From Lachnospiraceae bacterium (GTDB lineage: Bacteria > Bacillota > Clostridia > Lachnospirales > Lachnospiraceae), in assembly GCA_013316825.1 (NCBI GenBank), contig WSLY01000022.1, positions 1 through 40,741 of the forward strand: DNA of 40,741 bases, in the 5' to 3' direction. Shown here piece after piece: positions 1 to 7,461 of this stretch (position 1 is its first letter; every line of letters starts with the position of its first letter). The position numbers and the translations under genes are program-made. Below the pieces are notes generated by a model. That model saw only the letters and a list, made by a program, of their open reading frames with translations, had not been told where the DNA came from and made no database searches.

Positions 1-80
1 AACGGAGGTGCAGGGACATAGGATTTTCTTTTCGGAGGGTAAGACAGGTATGGAAGAATGCCGCTGCACAGGAAAAATGC

Positions 81-182
81 TCTGTGGCGTTGTCCACAGA
101 GATAGCGAGCATCGGATTGTGTCAGCCACAATCCAATCCACAGCCTAAAGGCGTGTGGAGTTCACTCAGGGGACAGCCCCTG
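81..182. other. Candidate origin of transfer (oriT) with four inverted repeats
   Basis: Four short inverted repeats are packed into about 100 bases directly upstream of the mobilization genes. They are TCTGTGG/CCACAGA (81-87 and 94-100), GGATTGTG/CACAATCC (114-121 and 127-134), CCACAGCC/GGCGTGTGG (138-145 and 150-158, imperfect) and CAGGGG/CCCCTG (167-172 and 177-182). Relaxases of the MobP type nick at hairpin-rich sites next to their own operon, so position and structure both fit an oriT. The nic site itself cannot be named from the sequence. The hairpins could instead include a terminator of a gene to the left of the window. Confidence 0.55.
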
Positions 183-225
183 TTTACCCCGAAGAAAGAA
201 AAATAAGACTGGAGGATTGAGGAAA

Positions 226-582
226 ATGAGCAGAAAAAAATCAGAAAAGGATATGCGGAATGTCCCGATTACCGTCCGATTGAACGAAGAAGAACATGAA
301 AAATTAAAGCAGTGTGCCGCCGCTTGCAGTCTGTCCGCAGCCGAATTTATGCGCCAGTTATGCAAGGGAAACGCCCCGCAGCCACAGCCCAAAACCGAGT
401 TTTGGGAGCTGTTAAACAAGCTCTACGAAGTGCATGACGCTTTCAAAAAGTGTGTCCCTTACTATCCAACCGCCGCTGAAATTTGTAGAGAGATTGAGGA
501 TTTTATCTTAGAACTGCAACAGAAAACAACTCTCCCACAACAATATAGCGTAGAAGAATTGACAAAACAGGGGGCGGTCTGA
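226..582 (+). CDS. MobC-like relaxosome accessory protein
   Basis: Small DNA-binding protein of about 118 residues that probably binds oriT and helps the relaxase nick it. Residues 10-45 look like a ribbon-helix-helix domain (PITVRLNEEEHEKLKQCAAA followed by a helix with SAAEFMRQL), as in bacterial mobilization protein MobC. The ATG at 226 is preferred because GGAGG lies at 211-215; an in-frame TTG at 217 is too close to that site. The stop is one base before the relaxase start, so the two genes are probably translationally coupled. It lies just after the candidate oriT, the usual place in Tn4451-like mobilizable elements. The family is assigned from fold pattern and context. Confidence 0.8.
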   Translation: MSRKKSEKDMRNVPITVRLNEEEHEKLKQCAAACSLSAAEFMRQLCKGNAPQPQPKTEFWELLNKLYEVHDAFKKCVPYYPTAAEICREIEDFILELQQKTTLPQQYSVEELTKQGAV

Positions 583-583
583 T

Positions 584-1948
584 ATGGCGGTAACGAGCCT
601 ATGGCATGTCAAGGGGAGCATAAAAGACGTGATTGACTATATAGAAAACCCAGAAAAGACCGTGCCGAATCGGGAAATGCAGGACTTCTTTGACGTATTC
701 TCCTATGTGAAGAATCCGTCAAAAACAGATGAGGGCGAGTATGTTTCCGCTGTCAACTGTCTGAAAGAAACCGCCTTACAGCAGATGATTTTGACGAAGA
801 AACAGTACCAAAAGACAGGCGGATATATCGCTTGGCATGGCTATCAGAGCTTCAAGCCAGACGAGGTAACGCCCGAACAATGCCATGAAATCGGATTGAA
901 ATTAGCAAGGGAAATGTGGGGCAGCAAGTACCAGATAATCGTTGCCACCCACCTTGACAAAGGGCATCTGCACAACCATTTCTGCTTCAACTCCGTTTCT
1001 TATCTGGATGGGAGCAAATACAATTACTCAAAATCGGAGCAGAAACGGTTAAGGGAAGTGTCCGACCGATTGTGTTTTGAGTACGGATTGTCAGTCATAG
1101 AGCATCCGAAGAAAGCCCCGTCAAGACCGCTGTATCTGGACGAAAAAAGCGGAAAGCCGACACGGTACAACGTCTATCGGGAGGATTTAAAGGAGGCAAT
1201 CAACGGGAGCAGGGATTTACAGCACATGATGAAATACCTCACCGACAAGGGATATGAGGTTGATTTTTCTGGCAGCCATTGGAAAATGAAGCTGCCACAG
1301 TATAAGCATTTCACAAGGTTAGACACGCTTGACGAGCGGTTGACTCCCGATTTCATACGGTCATGTTTAGGCGGGGCTTCCCAATATGGAAACTACAAAG
1401 CAAGGATTTCCTATTCCCCGCATATGCCAGAGCAGTATAAAAACGCATGGAAACCGCATCAAAAAACCACAGGAATCTTAGCGTTATATTACTACTGGTG
1501 CTATCAGTTAGGGATATTCCCCAAAGGCACAAACTACAAGCCGACAAGCCCGCTGATGAAAGAGGAGCTTCGGAAACTGGACGAGATTACCGCACAGGTA
1601 AGGTATATGTCAAAGCAGGGCATCTCTACCCTCTCCGACTTACACGCCGACAGGGAGAAAAACCAGACCGAAATGAATAAACTGATTGACTACCGCCAGC
1701 ACTTGCGGAATAAGGTACGCCGTGCCACACCAGCCGAAAAAGAAACACTCCGAGCCGAAAAACAGGGCGTGACGGAGCGGATAACGGAGCTTAGAAAACG
1801 GTTGAAATATGCAGACGGGATTGAGAAACGCTCTGCCCATATCGACAACTGCCTAGACCAAATCCATGATACGATTGAAAATCAGCGGTCAAACCGACAG
1901 AAACAGCCAGTTAAAACAGACCGCAGGAGGGAGGAACCATTGCGATGA
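584..1948 (+). CDS. MobP/VirD2-type relaxase
   Basis: Relaxase of 454 residues that would nick oriT, bind the 5' end through a tyrosine and lead the strand into a conjugation channel supplied by another element. The metal-binding motif HLDKGHLHNHF is at residues 123-133, the three-histidine motif of the relaxase/mobilization nuclease family. The C-terminal third (about 330-454) is charged and helical, probably a coiled coil. The start ATG lies one base after the mobC stop, and the stop overlaps the next start (ATGA at 1945). No VirB/VirD4-like gene is visible, so this is a mobilizable, not a self-transmissible, module. It resembles TnpZ of Tn4451 in role. Confidence 0.88.
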   Translation: MAVTSLWHVKGSIKDVIDYIENPEKTVPNREMQDFFDVFSYVKNPSKTDEGEYVSAVNCLKETALQQMILTKKQYQKTGGYIAWHGYQSFKPDEVTPEQCHEIGLKLAREMWGSKYQIIVATHLDKGHLHNHFCFNSVSYLDGSKYNYSKSEQKRLREVSDRLCFEYGLSVIEHPKKAPSRPLYLDEKSGKPTRYNVYREDLKEAINGSRDLQHMMKYLTDKGYEVDFSGSHWKMKLPQYKHFTRLDTLDERLTPDFIRSCLGGASQYGNYKARISYSPHMPEQYKNAWKPHQKTTGILALYYYWCYQLGIFPKGTNYKPTSPLMKEELRKLDEITAQVRYMSKQGISTLSDLHADREKNQTEMNKLIDYRQHLRNKVRRATPAEKETLRAEKQGVTERITELRKRLKYADGIEKRSAHIDNCLDQIHDTIENQRSNRQKQPVKTDRRREEPLR

Positions 1949-2247
1949 GCAGACTGTCAGAGGAAGAAATACAGGCGATTATGGAGGAATACAAGGACGC
2001 CCCTATGGTAAACCCAGACAAAATATATCCCCCTCTGCCGCCTGTCCAGAACGTCACGCCCCTTGTCCGCATCCCAGAGCCGATGAGCCTTACCGAGAAA
2101 ATCGGCGGCACGGAATACACTGTCAACGCCCATTTCCGAAAAGATGGGCGGGACTTGCTTGTAATGCTTACGGATATTTTTCGGCGTGGCGCACAGAAAT
2201 ATGGATTTTATGATAATGAGAATTGGGGTGATGATGACGGGGAATAA
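1945..2247 (+). CDS. TnpW-like transposon-encoded small protein
   Basis: Protein of 100 residues whose start overlaps the relaxase stop by four bases; GGAGG about 15 bases upstream serves it. The central stretch EKIGGTEYTVNAHF followed by a hydrophobic helix (about residues 50-80) resembles the TnpW family carried by Tn4451-like elements, which has no established function. The tail is acidic (GDDDGE). The N-terminal 45 residues are proline-rich and probably unstructured. The family call rests on this short motif and on its position between relaxase and recombinase, so it is moderately sure. Confidence 0.55.
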   Translation: MSRLSEEEIQAIMEEYKDAPMVNPDKIYPPLPPVQNVTPLVRIPEPMSLTEKIGGTEYTVNAHFRKDGRDLLVMLTDIFRRGAQKYGFYDNENWGDDDGE

Positions 2248-2278
2248 CAGGCAGCGGAAGAATTACCGCTTTAAAGTG

Positions 2279-2312
2279 TTGAAGTTTAAGGGCAGATGTG
2301 GTACACTGTACC
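2279..2312 (+). promoter_or_regulatory. Possible recombinase promoter with overlapping palindrome
   Basis: TTGAAG (2279-2284) and TACACT (2302-2307) are 17 bases apart, a plausible sigma-A promoter for the recombinase gene. A palindrome, GGTAC-ACT-GTACC (2300-2312), covers the -10 box, so a repressor or the recombinase itself could act here. Neither box is close to consensus. Confidence 0.35.
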
Positions 2313-2355
2313 TACACTTCACAATACCGTGTCTGCTGTCGGAAAGGAGAGCTTT

Positions 2356-4014
2356 ATGAAAAGACAGCAGGAAGAATTTACGGCATTGTATTGTAGATTA
2401 AGCCAAGATGACGGACGGGAAGGCGAAAGCAACAGCATTGTAAACCAGAAAGAATATCTGATGAAATACGCCAAAGAACACGGCTTCCCTAACCCGAAAT
2501 TCTATGTGGACGACGGCTATACGGGTACGAATTTTGACCGCCCAAGCTTTAAGGAAATGTCGTCGGACATTGAAAAAGGGCTTGTAAAAACGGTCATTGT
2601 TAAAGACTTATCACGCTTCGGCAGGAACTATATCGAGGTCGGCTCATACTCCGAAATCATCTACCCCGAAGCGGGCGTGAGGTTCATCGCCATCATGGAC
2701 AACGTGGACACGGGCAGCCTTGAAAGCAACGAATTTGCCGCCTTTACCAACCTTTTCAACGAATGGTATCCCAAAAGCACAAGCAAAAAGGTAAAGGAAG
2801 TCAAGAAAGCGAAAGGGCTTGCAGGCGAGCATTTGGGCGCGCCGCCCTACGGGTATTTGCGGAATCCAGACGATAAAACACGCTGGCTTGTGGATGAGGA
2901 AGCGGCAGCAGTCGTCCGCAGGATATTCTCACTCTGTATGCAGGGAAAAGGCGTGTCAGCCATTGCCACAGCCCTCTGGGAAGATAAGGTGCTTACCCCG
3001 TCAGCCTACAAAGTATCAAAGGGAATCGGCGTTGCAAAAAAATCGGGACATCCCTATAACTGGGAGACGTCCGTGATTGCGTCCATTCTGGAAAATGTGG
3101 CGTATATCGGCGTGACGGAGAGCTTTAAATCCACCCGTTTAGGCTTTAAGAGCAGGAAACGCATCCCCACCGCAAAGGACAGGCGGACGTATATCGAGGA
3201 CGCCCATACGCCCATCATTGACAGGGATATGTGGGAAAAAGTTCAGATGATACGGGCAAACAAACGCAGACCGACCAAAAACGGAACGACAAGTATCTTT
3301 TCAGGGCTGCTCTATTGTGCCGACTGCGGGGCGAAATTAAGTTTAGCCACAGCCAACGGGAATACGCATTTCCGCTGTTCCATGTATAAACGGACAAGCA
3401 GGGCAAAGGAATGTACGCAGCACTATATCCGAGAGGACGCATTAAAACAGTTGGTTCTGAAACAGCTCCAGCAGTTCCTCTCCTATTTACAGCAGTTTGA
3501 GCGTGTGTTTATCCGACGGCAGATTGACGCCACCCTTGCAGAACGCAGATACAAGTTGTCCGCAAAGCAGAAACAGATAGAAAAGGACGAAAAGCGGATA
3601 AAGGAGCTTGACCGCCTGTTCCGTAAAATCTATGAGGATAATGTCAACGGAAAGCTGAATGACGAACGCTTTTACAAGCTGTCGGACGGATATGAAGCCG
3701 AGCAGGAACAGCTGAAGCAGGAAATCGAAGACTTGACAGCCGAGGTCAGCGAAGCCGACACGGAAGCGACCAATGTCGCCAGGCTGATAGCCGTCACCAG
3801 GAAATACACCCGCATTGACGAACTAACGCCCGAAGTCCTAAACGCATTTGTGGATAAAATCGTAGTCCATGAGCGTGAGAAAAAGGATGGGAAACGGACA
3901 CAGAAAATCGACATCTACTATTCCTATGTCGGGATTGTGGACATCCCCACGGACGAGGAAATGCGGGAAATGGAACGGGAATATATGCAGCGTACCAAAC
4001 GTCAAACCGCCTAA
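2356..4014 (+). CDS. Large serine recombinase (TnpX-like) of the mobilizable element
   Basis: Site-specific recombinase of 552 residues that would excise and insert the element through a serine-DNA intermediate. Order of parts: resolvase catalytic domain (residues 1-150) with the nucleophile serine at 16 in YCRLSQDD and the KDLSRFGRN motif; recombinase domain (about 165-285); a zinc ribbon with CADCG and later cysteines (about 315-360); a long coiled coil (about 385-475); and a C-terminal domain like DUF4368. AAGGAG sits just before the ATG at 2356. Large serine recombinases usually lie at one end of their element, so the right boundary should be within about 100 bases of the stop. The gene appears intact. 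Confidence 0.9.
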   Translation: MKRQQEEFTALYCRLSQDDGREGESNSIVNQKEYLMKYAKEHGFPNPKFYVDDGYTGTNFDRPSFKEMSSDIEKGLVKTVIVKDLSRFGRNYIEVGSYSEIIYPEAGVRFIAIMDNVDTGSLESNEFAAFTNLFNEWYPKSTSKKVKEVKKAKGLAGEHLGAPPYGYLRNPDDKTRWLVDEEAAAVVRRIFSLCMQGKGVSAIATALWEDKVLTPSAYKVSKGIGVAKKSGHPYNWETSVIASILENVAYIGVTESFKSTRLGFKSRKRIPTAKDRRTYIEDAHTPIIDRDMWEKVQMIRANKRRPTKNGTTSIFSGLLYCADCGAKLSLATANGNTHFRCSMYKRTSRAKECTQHYIREDALKQLVLKQLQQFLSYLQQFERVFIRRQIDATLAERRYKLSAKQKQIEKDEKRIKELDRLFRKIYEDNVNGKLNDERFYKLSDGYEAEQEQLKQEIEDLTAEVSEADTEATNVARLIAVTRKYTRIDELTPEVLNAFVDKIVVHEREKKDGKRTQKIDIYYSYVGIVDIPTDEEMREMEREYMQRTKRQTA

Positions 4015-4024
4015 ATATAGGCGT

Positions 4025-4050
4025 GGCAGGAGAAAATCTATGCTCCTGCC
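4025..4050 (+). terminator. Hairpin after the recombinase gene, terminator or element end
   Basis: A perfect 8-bp inverted repeat GGCAGGAG/CTCCTGCC (4025-4032 and 4043-4050, loop of 10) starts 11 bases after the recombinase stop. The following bases are AT-rich but lack a clean T run, so it is a weak terminator; it may instead mark the right end of the element. Confidence 0.4.
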
Positions 4051-4080
4051 GATACATATCTATTTTTATCCCTATCTGGT

Positions 4081-4680
4081 TTAACCCATGAAACAGAATT
4101 TTATATAAACTATAACGCAAAGAAAATCTCTCAAATTACAGGACGTAGCACAAATAGCGTACATTTATTGGTAAATTATCTCACGGAGATGTATGATGTA
4201 TATTCATTAACCTATGAGTATCAAAAAAGTATGTGGCAAGATTATGCTGCAGGTGGGAATGGCATTTGTATAGAATATAATGTAGGGGATTATGATTATT
4301 TATATCCTGTGGAGTATTTAGAAAAAACAGACATAGATTTTGAACAAATGATAATTTCGGCAATTACCGGTAAAAATCTTGCTCTTGCAATAATTCCTTG
4401 GGTAATTAAGAATCCGGTTAATATTACAGCTAACATGGATTCAACAAAAGAAAAAGAAGTCAGAATGCTTTATTGTCCATATGTCTTAGCAGAACTTAAC
4501 AGTGGACGAGTTGAAATGAATATTAAAGAAAGGTTGCATTATAAAGGGATAGCAAAACCGTATACGGATTTTAAATTAAGTGTATCCAAAATCGTTATTG
4601 GCAATAAATGCTGTTATGATACGGTTAAGGAATTGGAAATTTTCTGTGATGCAAATGGAATTTCATATACATATCTCTAA
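4081..4680 (+). pseudogene. 5'-truncated DUF2971-family gene
   Basis: An AT-rich reading frame of about 200 codons without a convincing start. The frame is open upstream of the first usable codon (TTG at 4168) back to about 4021, and the stretch from about 4085 reads as protein. The segment SMWQDYAAGGNGICIEYN matches the conserved MW.HYA...GFCIEY signature of DUF2971, proteins of unknown function often found near phage and defence genes. Family members are usually 250-300 residues, so the N-terminal part is missing. The most likely cause is insertion of the Tn4451-like element into the gene. Its AT content is clearly higher than that of the genes on either side. Confidence 0.6.
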
Positions 4681-4740
4681 GCTTAAACAAATGGCTTAAC
4701 TAAATGTGTTATGATATCACAAAAATTGCAATACATAAAG

Positions 4741-4770
4741 ATATAAAGAAGATATATTATGCCTTCAGGA
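4741..4770 (+). repeat. Left arm of a 30-bp inverted repeat
   Basis: This 30-base segment recurs in inverted orientation at 7027-7056 with 29 of 30 bases identical. It begins ATATAAAGAAGATATATTAT and ends CCTTCAGGA. It lies 31 bases before the ATG at 4801, so it may be part of that gene's leader. Confidence 0.85.
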
Positions 4771-4800
4771 AAACTATAAAACAACAAAGGAGGCATGAAA

Positions 4801-5222
4801 TGTCAGAATATCAACTACAAATCAAACAAGTGGTGGACTATCCACGCTGCCGTATTTACAGGCAGTTCGTCCAGTCACTGATCACGGACCAGGGCATTCG
4901 CACAGGCGGGGGCTCTGGTCTTTTTTATTTTACGGTGCTTTGCAGTTATGCAAACTTCCGTACATCTTACCGCCGTATAGACGGGATCAGCTACCCGGTC
5001 TATCCCGGTGAGTGGATATGCACTGTCAAGGAATTGGCTGGATGGTTCCGCACGCATTTCCAGCACCAGGCGCTTGACATATTGGACGGGCTGCAGAAAA
5101 GGAACCTGATCTCGTACCTGCCACTGGGGCGGGGAAAGGTGGTCAAGTATAAAATCCGGGACTGGAAAAAGCATAATACGGTGCTGGATTACACCACGCC
5201 CATCACAAGGAAGCAGGTGTAG
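4801..5222 (+). CDS. Element-associated protein of unknown function
   Basis: Protein of 140 residues starting at the ATG at 4801, which has AAGGAGG at 4788-4794; an upstream in-frame extension to 4704 lacks such a site. I recall similar proteins from integrative elements of gut Clostridia but cannot name a function. The middle (about residues 70-125: WICTVKELAGWFRTHFQHQALDILDG then KRNLISYLPLGRGKVVKYKI) reads like a winged-helix: a helix pair followed by a basic beta hairpin, so DNA binding is plausible. It precedes a convergently oriented DUF4320 gene. A decayed inverted relative of its 5' part may exist at about 6840-7056. Confidence 0.65.
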
Positions 5223-5291
5223 ATGGACATATCGCCGCGGTCATTTGCCAGACGTTTCTTAATAGGTATACATATTTTTTTCATAGGCACC

Positions 5292-5753
5292 TCACTTCCA
5301 ATAATGTTCGCTGACGCCCGCCGCCCTGGAAACAATATTGATGCGTACCAGGTCGAAGTTCCAGAAACCGCCCAGCTTTGCCTCCCCCTGGATGGTAAGG
5401 TAGAAAGGGCTGCCTAACTGGATGGCCCTGTTCATCATGGAGGGAGTCGGCGTCTTGTAGGAGGCGTTGATGGAATAGGAGATGTTTTCAGCACCCTCAA
5501 TCTGGGAACAGAGGAAATTGAAGAGCTGTTCCGTCTCCGCATTGACGCCGCCTGACAGCTGGATCTGTTTTACCATTTGATCGGCGCAGAGGTCCAGTTC
5601 CTGCTTGGTTGAGATAATGCTGAACAGATCAATGATAAAAGCCAACAGTAACACCGCAATGAAAATGAAGACCATGGTGCTGAGATAGTTTGCCTCGGCA
5701 CGCTCGTCCCGCAGAATCCTGCGGATCTTTTTTAAACTTATGATAACCACCAC
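5292..5753 (-). CDS. DUF4320-family pilin-like membrane protein
   Basis: Protein of about 150 residues with a charged N-terminus (SLKKIRRILRDERAEANYLS), one membrane segment (FIFIAVLLLAFIIDLFSII) and an outer C-terminal part, the pattern of DUF4320/TadE-like pseudopilins of conjugative elements. Its normal neighbours, further transfer genes, are absent. The start is uncertain. GTG at 5753 is used here, but the ribosome-binding-like AAAGGTGGTGG lies in place for a start at 5741, where the codon is ATA followed by AGTTTAAAAAAG. An ATG-to-ATA change there would explain this and would leave the gene poorly expressed or dead. Confidence 0.6.
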   Translation of the reverse strand: MVVIISLKKIRRILRDERAEANYLSTMVFIFIAVLLLAFIIDLFSIISTKQELDLCADQMVKQIQLSGGVNAETEQLFNFLCSQIEGAENISYSINASYKTPTPSMMNRAIQLGSPFYLTIQGEAKLGGFWNFDLVRINIVSRAAGVSEHYWK

Positions 5754-5762
5754 CTTTACGGC

Positions 5763-5796
5763 AAAACGGCCGCCCTTTTTGATGGGAAACGGCCGT
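5763..5796 (-). terminator. Hairpin upstream of the DUF4320 gene
   Basis: Arms ACGGCC (5766-5771) and GGCCGT (5791-5796) with inner CCC/GGG pairing form a hairpin that, on the minus strand, is followed by TTTT. It would stop minus-strand transcription just before the DUF4320 gene, or it could be what remains of the intergenic terminator of a lost upstream gene. Confidence 0.35.
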
Positions 5797-5964
5797 CTGC
5801 AAAATTTTTGACTGTACCAAGTATAACAGATATAGATTTGCGGTAAAAGAGCAAAACAATGCCAATGTTGTGCCAAAGGTGTGCTGATTGATGGAAATAG
5901 ATAAAAAGTGTGTTTTTTTTAATCGCTATCTTTGAAAAAGAGACGATTTCGTAAGCGGTTCCGT

Positions 5965-6621
5965 TTACCTCCAATTTTTCCTTGCATTATATACATTGTT
6001 TACGGCCTCAATATAGCATATGAAAGAGGGATGGTCATGATCGTTTTGCCGCAGATATCTGTTCTTTATATCCAGATACTGCGATCTGACAAGCTGCCAC
6101 TTCCCTTTTTCCTTAATGTATGTAGCCTTTTCCTGTATTCTCTCAGAATGGGGAGCCTCATTCCAATAATATTGGTCATAATAAGTGAAACCAGTCTTTT
6201 TATGTATCATTCTGTGAAAATGTCCCCTTGTATCTTGGCATACAATGCAGACATCCATCGAAAACTCGGTGGGGTTTCCTTTGGTAAAATATCTCCATTC
6301 TGTGGTTAGGGCAGAGGTGGAATCATTACAATCTCCCCATCCGTGTGCATGCAACGCCTTGTTAAAGGATTTTCTTACACATTCTTTTATAGAACTGCAA
6401 GCCTCATAATCTTCACATCTTACAAGTTCCAGGTTGTAATCCAGATCTATCGGCAACGTGGCATTTTGTACGATAAGGTTCCGTGCCCCGCTCCCTACAA
6501 GATAGAATATTGAGCCAATATCATAGTCCTCTTTCAAATAGTGGCATAAGTCCTGCATGATCTCACCGCACAGGTTTCGGATACGTCTTAGAAATTCCTT
6601 GTCTTCTACATAAGTATACAT
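5965..6621 (-). CDS. Nucleotidyltransferase-fold protein of unknown role
   Basis: Protein of 218 residues with the hallmarks of the nucleotidyltransferase superfamily: GSGARN at residues 43-48, the acidic pair in DLDYNLEL at 59-66 and a third acidic residue in EFSMDVCIV (D123). Such proteins transfer NMP groups to small molecules, RNA or protein; minimal members act as antitoxin-type modifiers or antibiotic-resistance enzymes. The substrate cannot be read from the sequence. It has its own promoter and AAAGGAGA just before the ATG, so it is expressed as a single-gene unit. It sits as cargo between element genes, which hints at a host-interaction or defence role; this is inference. Confidence 0.6.
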   Translation of the reverse strand: MYTYVEDKEFLRRIRNLCGEIMQDLCHYLKEDYDIGSIFYLVGSGARNLIVQNATLPIDLDYNLELVRCEDYEACSSIKECVRKSFNKALHAHGWGDCNDSTSALTTEWRYFTKGNPTEFSMDVCIVCQDTRGHFHRMIHKKTGFTYYDQYYWNEAPHSERIQEKATYIKEKGKWQLVRSQYLDIKNRYLRQNDHDHPSFICYIEAVNNVYNARKNWR

Positions 6622-6678
6622 AAAAATCTCCTTTCGTTCCCCAACCGGCCATTTAGACTTAAATATCTAAATCGCTAC

Positions 6679-6708
6679 AGTATAAATCATATGACAATAA
6701 AATGTCAA
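6679..6708 (-). promoter_or_regulatory. Promoter of the nucleotidyltransferase-like gene
   Basis: Read on the minus strand, TTGACA (6708-6703) and TATACT (6684-6679) are 18 bases apart, a near-consensus sigma-A promoter pointing at the gene starting at 6621. The inverted repeat TGACA/TGTCA overlaps the -35 side. Confidence 0.6.
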
Positions 6709-7026
6709 ACTTTTTTTGAGTGGATTGAGAAACGTGGATTGAGAAGCGGTTAAAAAAATTGTTAGGAGTGAAGAAATTTTCAGAGTATCCCTTATTTATT
6801 TAATGTATGGACAATCATCTGTATGTAGAAAGTCCATAGCCTGTACCTTGAAAACTTCATAGCCTTCCAGACAGTTATACAGGAACTGCGGACAGTGTGC
6901 GATGAGAGGATAAGGAAAGGGAGCGCACCCGCAGGTGAAATGACGCACAGCAAATGCTACACAGTAGCTGCCTGAAAATACGCGGCGGAACTCCGGCGCA
7001 GGAAATGGGTCTGGGGAAAAGGCACA
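6709..7026. other. Non-coding stretch with a possible decayed gene
   Basis: No intact gene is seen between the nucleotidyltransferase promoter and the right repeat arm. The minus strand of about 6840-7026 encodes fragments resembling the start of the 4801 gene (RIFRQL against RIYRQF, in a GTATTT-CAGGCAG context), followed by drift and frame loss. It is best read as a decayed inverted partial copy, or as leader DNA shared by related genes. Confidence 0.35.
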
Positions 7027-7056
7027 TCCTGAAGGTATAATATATCTTCTTTATAT
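7027..7056 (-). repeat. Right arm of the 30-bp inverted repeat
   Basis: Reverse complement of 4741-4770 with a single difference, A for G at position 21 of the arm. It lies 70 bases before the excisionase start. Similarity continues weakly on one side into the stretch described at 6709-7026. Confidence 0.85.
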
Positions 7057-7126
7057 TTTTTGGCACTGCGGTATCCATGTTGACTGAAGTATGATTTATG
7101 ATTGCATATCTAAGGAGGATATTTTC

Positions 7127-7318
7127 ATGCAAAAGGGGATAGATGATACAAAGGCATTATTAAGCGTAAAAGAAATGTGCGGTTATCTGGGAATCGGACA
7201 AACGAAAGCAAGGGAACTGCTTAGCGATCCTGATAACGGATTTACTGTAAGAATAGGAAATAGACTGTATGCACATAAAGCAAAGCTTGATAAGTGGCTG
7301 TTAAACCAAATAATGTAG
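7127..7318 (+). CDS. xis: Tn916-type excisionase
   Basis: Small basic protein of 63 residues that directs the neighbouring integrase towards excision by bending DNA at the element ends. The sequence LLSVKEMCGYLGIGQTKAREL is a MerR/excisionase-like helix-turn-helix, followed by the wing FTVRIGNRLYAHKAKLDKWL. The ATG at 7127 is preferred because AAGGAGG lies 8-14 bases upstream; the frame extends further up but without a site. It precedes the integrase gene in the same direction, the standard xis-int order of Tn916/Tn1549-like elements. The gene itself looks intact even though the integrase is broken. Confidence 0.82.
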   Translation: MQKGIDDTKALLSVKEMCGYLGIGQTKARELLSDPDNGFTVRIGNRLYAHKAKLDKWLLNQIM

Positions 7319-7379
7319 CTGATTTGCCGGATGCGGACAATACAAACAGTAAATGTGAGTGTTTAATTGGTAAATTTGA

Positions 7380-7408
7380 TTGAATAATTAAAAGATTTAT
7401 GGTAGTAT
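7380..7408 (+). promoter_or_regulatory. Probable integrase promoter
   Basis: TTGAAT (7380-7385) and TAGTAT (7403-7408) are 17 bases apart, 53 bases before the integrase ATG. The gap after xis is long enough for independent transcription of int. Confidence 0.45.
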
Positions 7409-7461
7409 GAAAGGGATATTTGGAATCCTTTCCTATATACTGTATGCAGGAAGGAGAACAA

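Noticed and set aside
1866..2213. Plus-strand frame of 115 codons overlapping the relaxase and TnpW-like genes
   Set aside because: It lies out of frame over two better-supported genes and its product is low-complexity, rich in Arg, Pro and His.
5223..5417. Plus-strand frame of 64 codons after the 4801 gene
   Set aside because: It overlaps the DUF4320 gene on the other strand, has no ribosome binding site and its composition follows the antisense of that gene.
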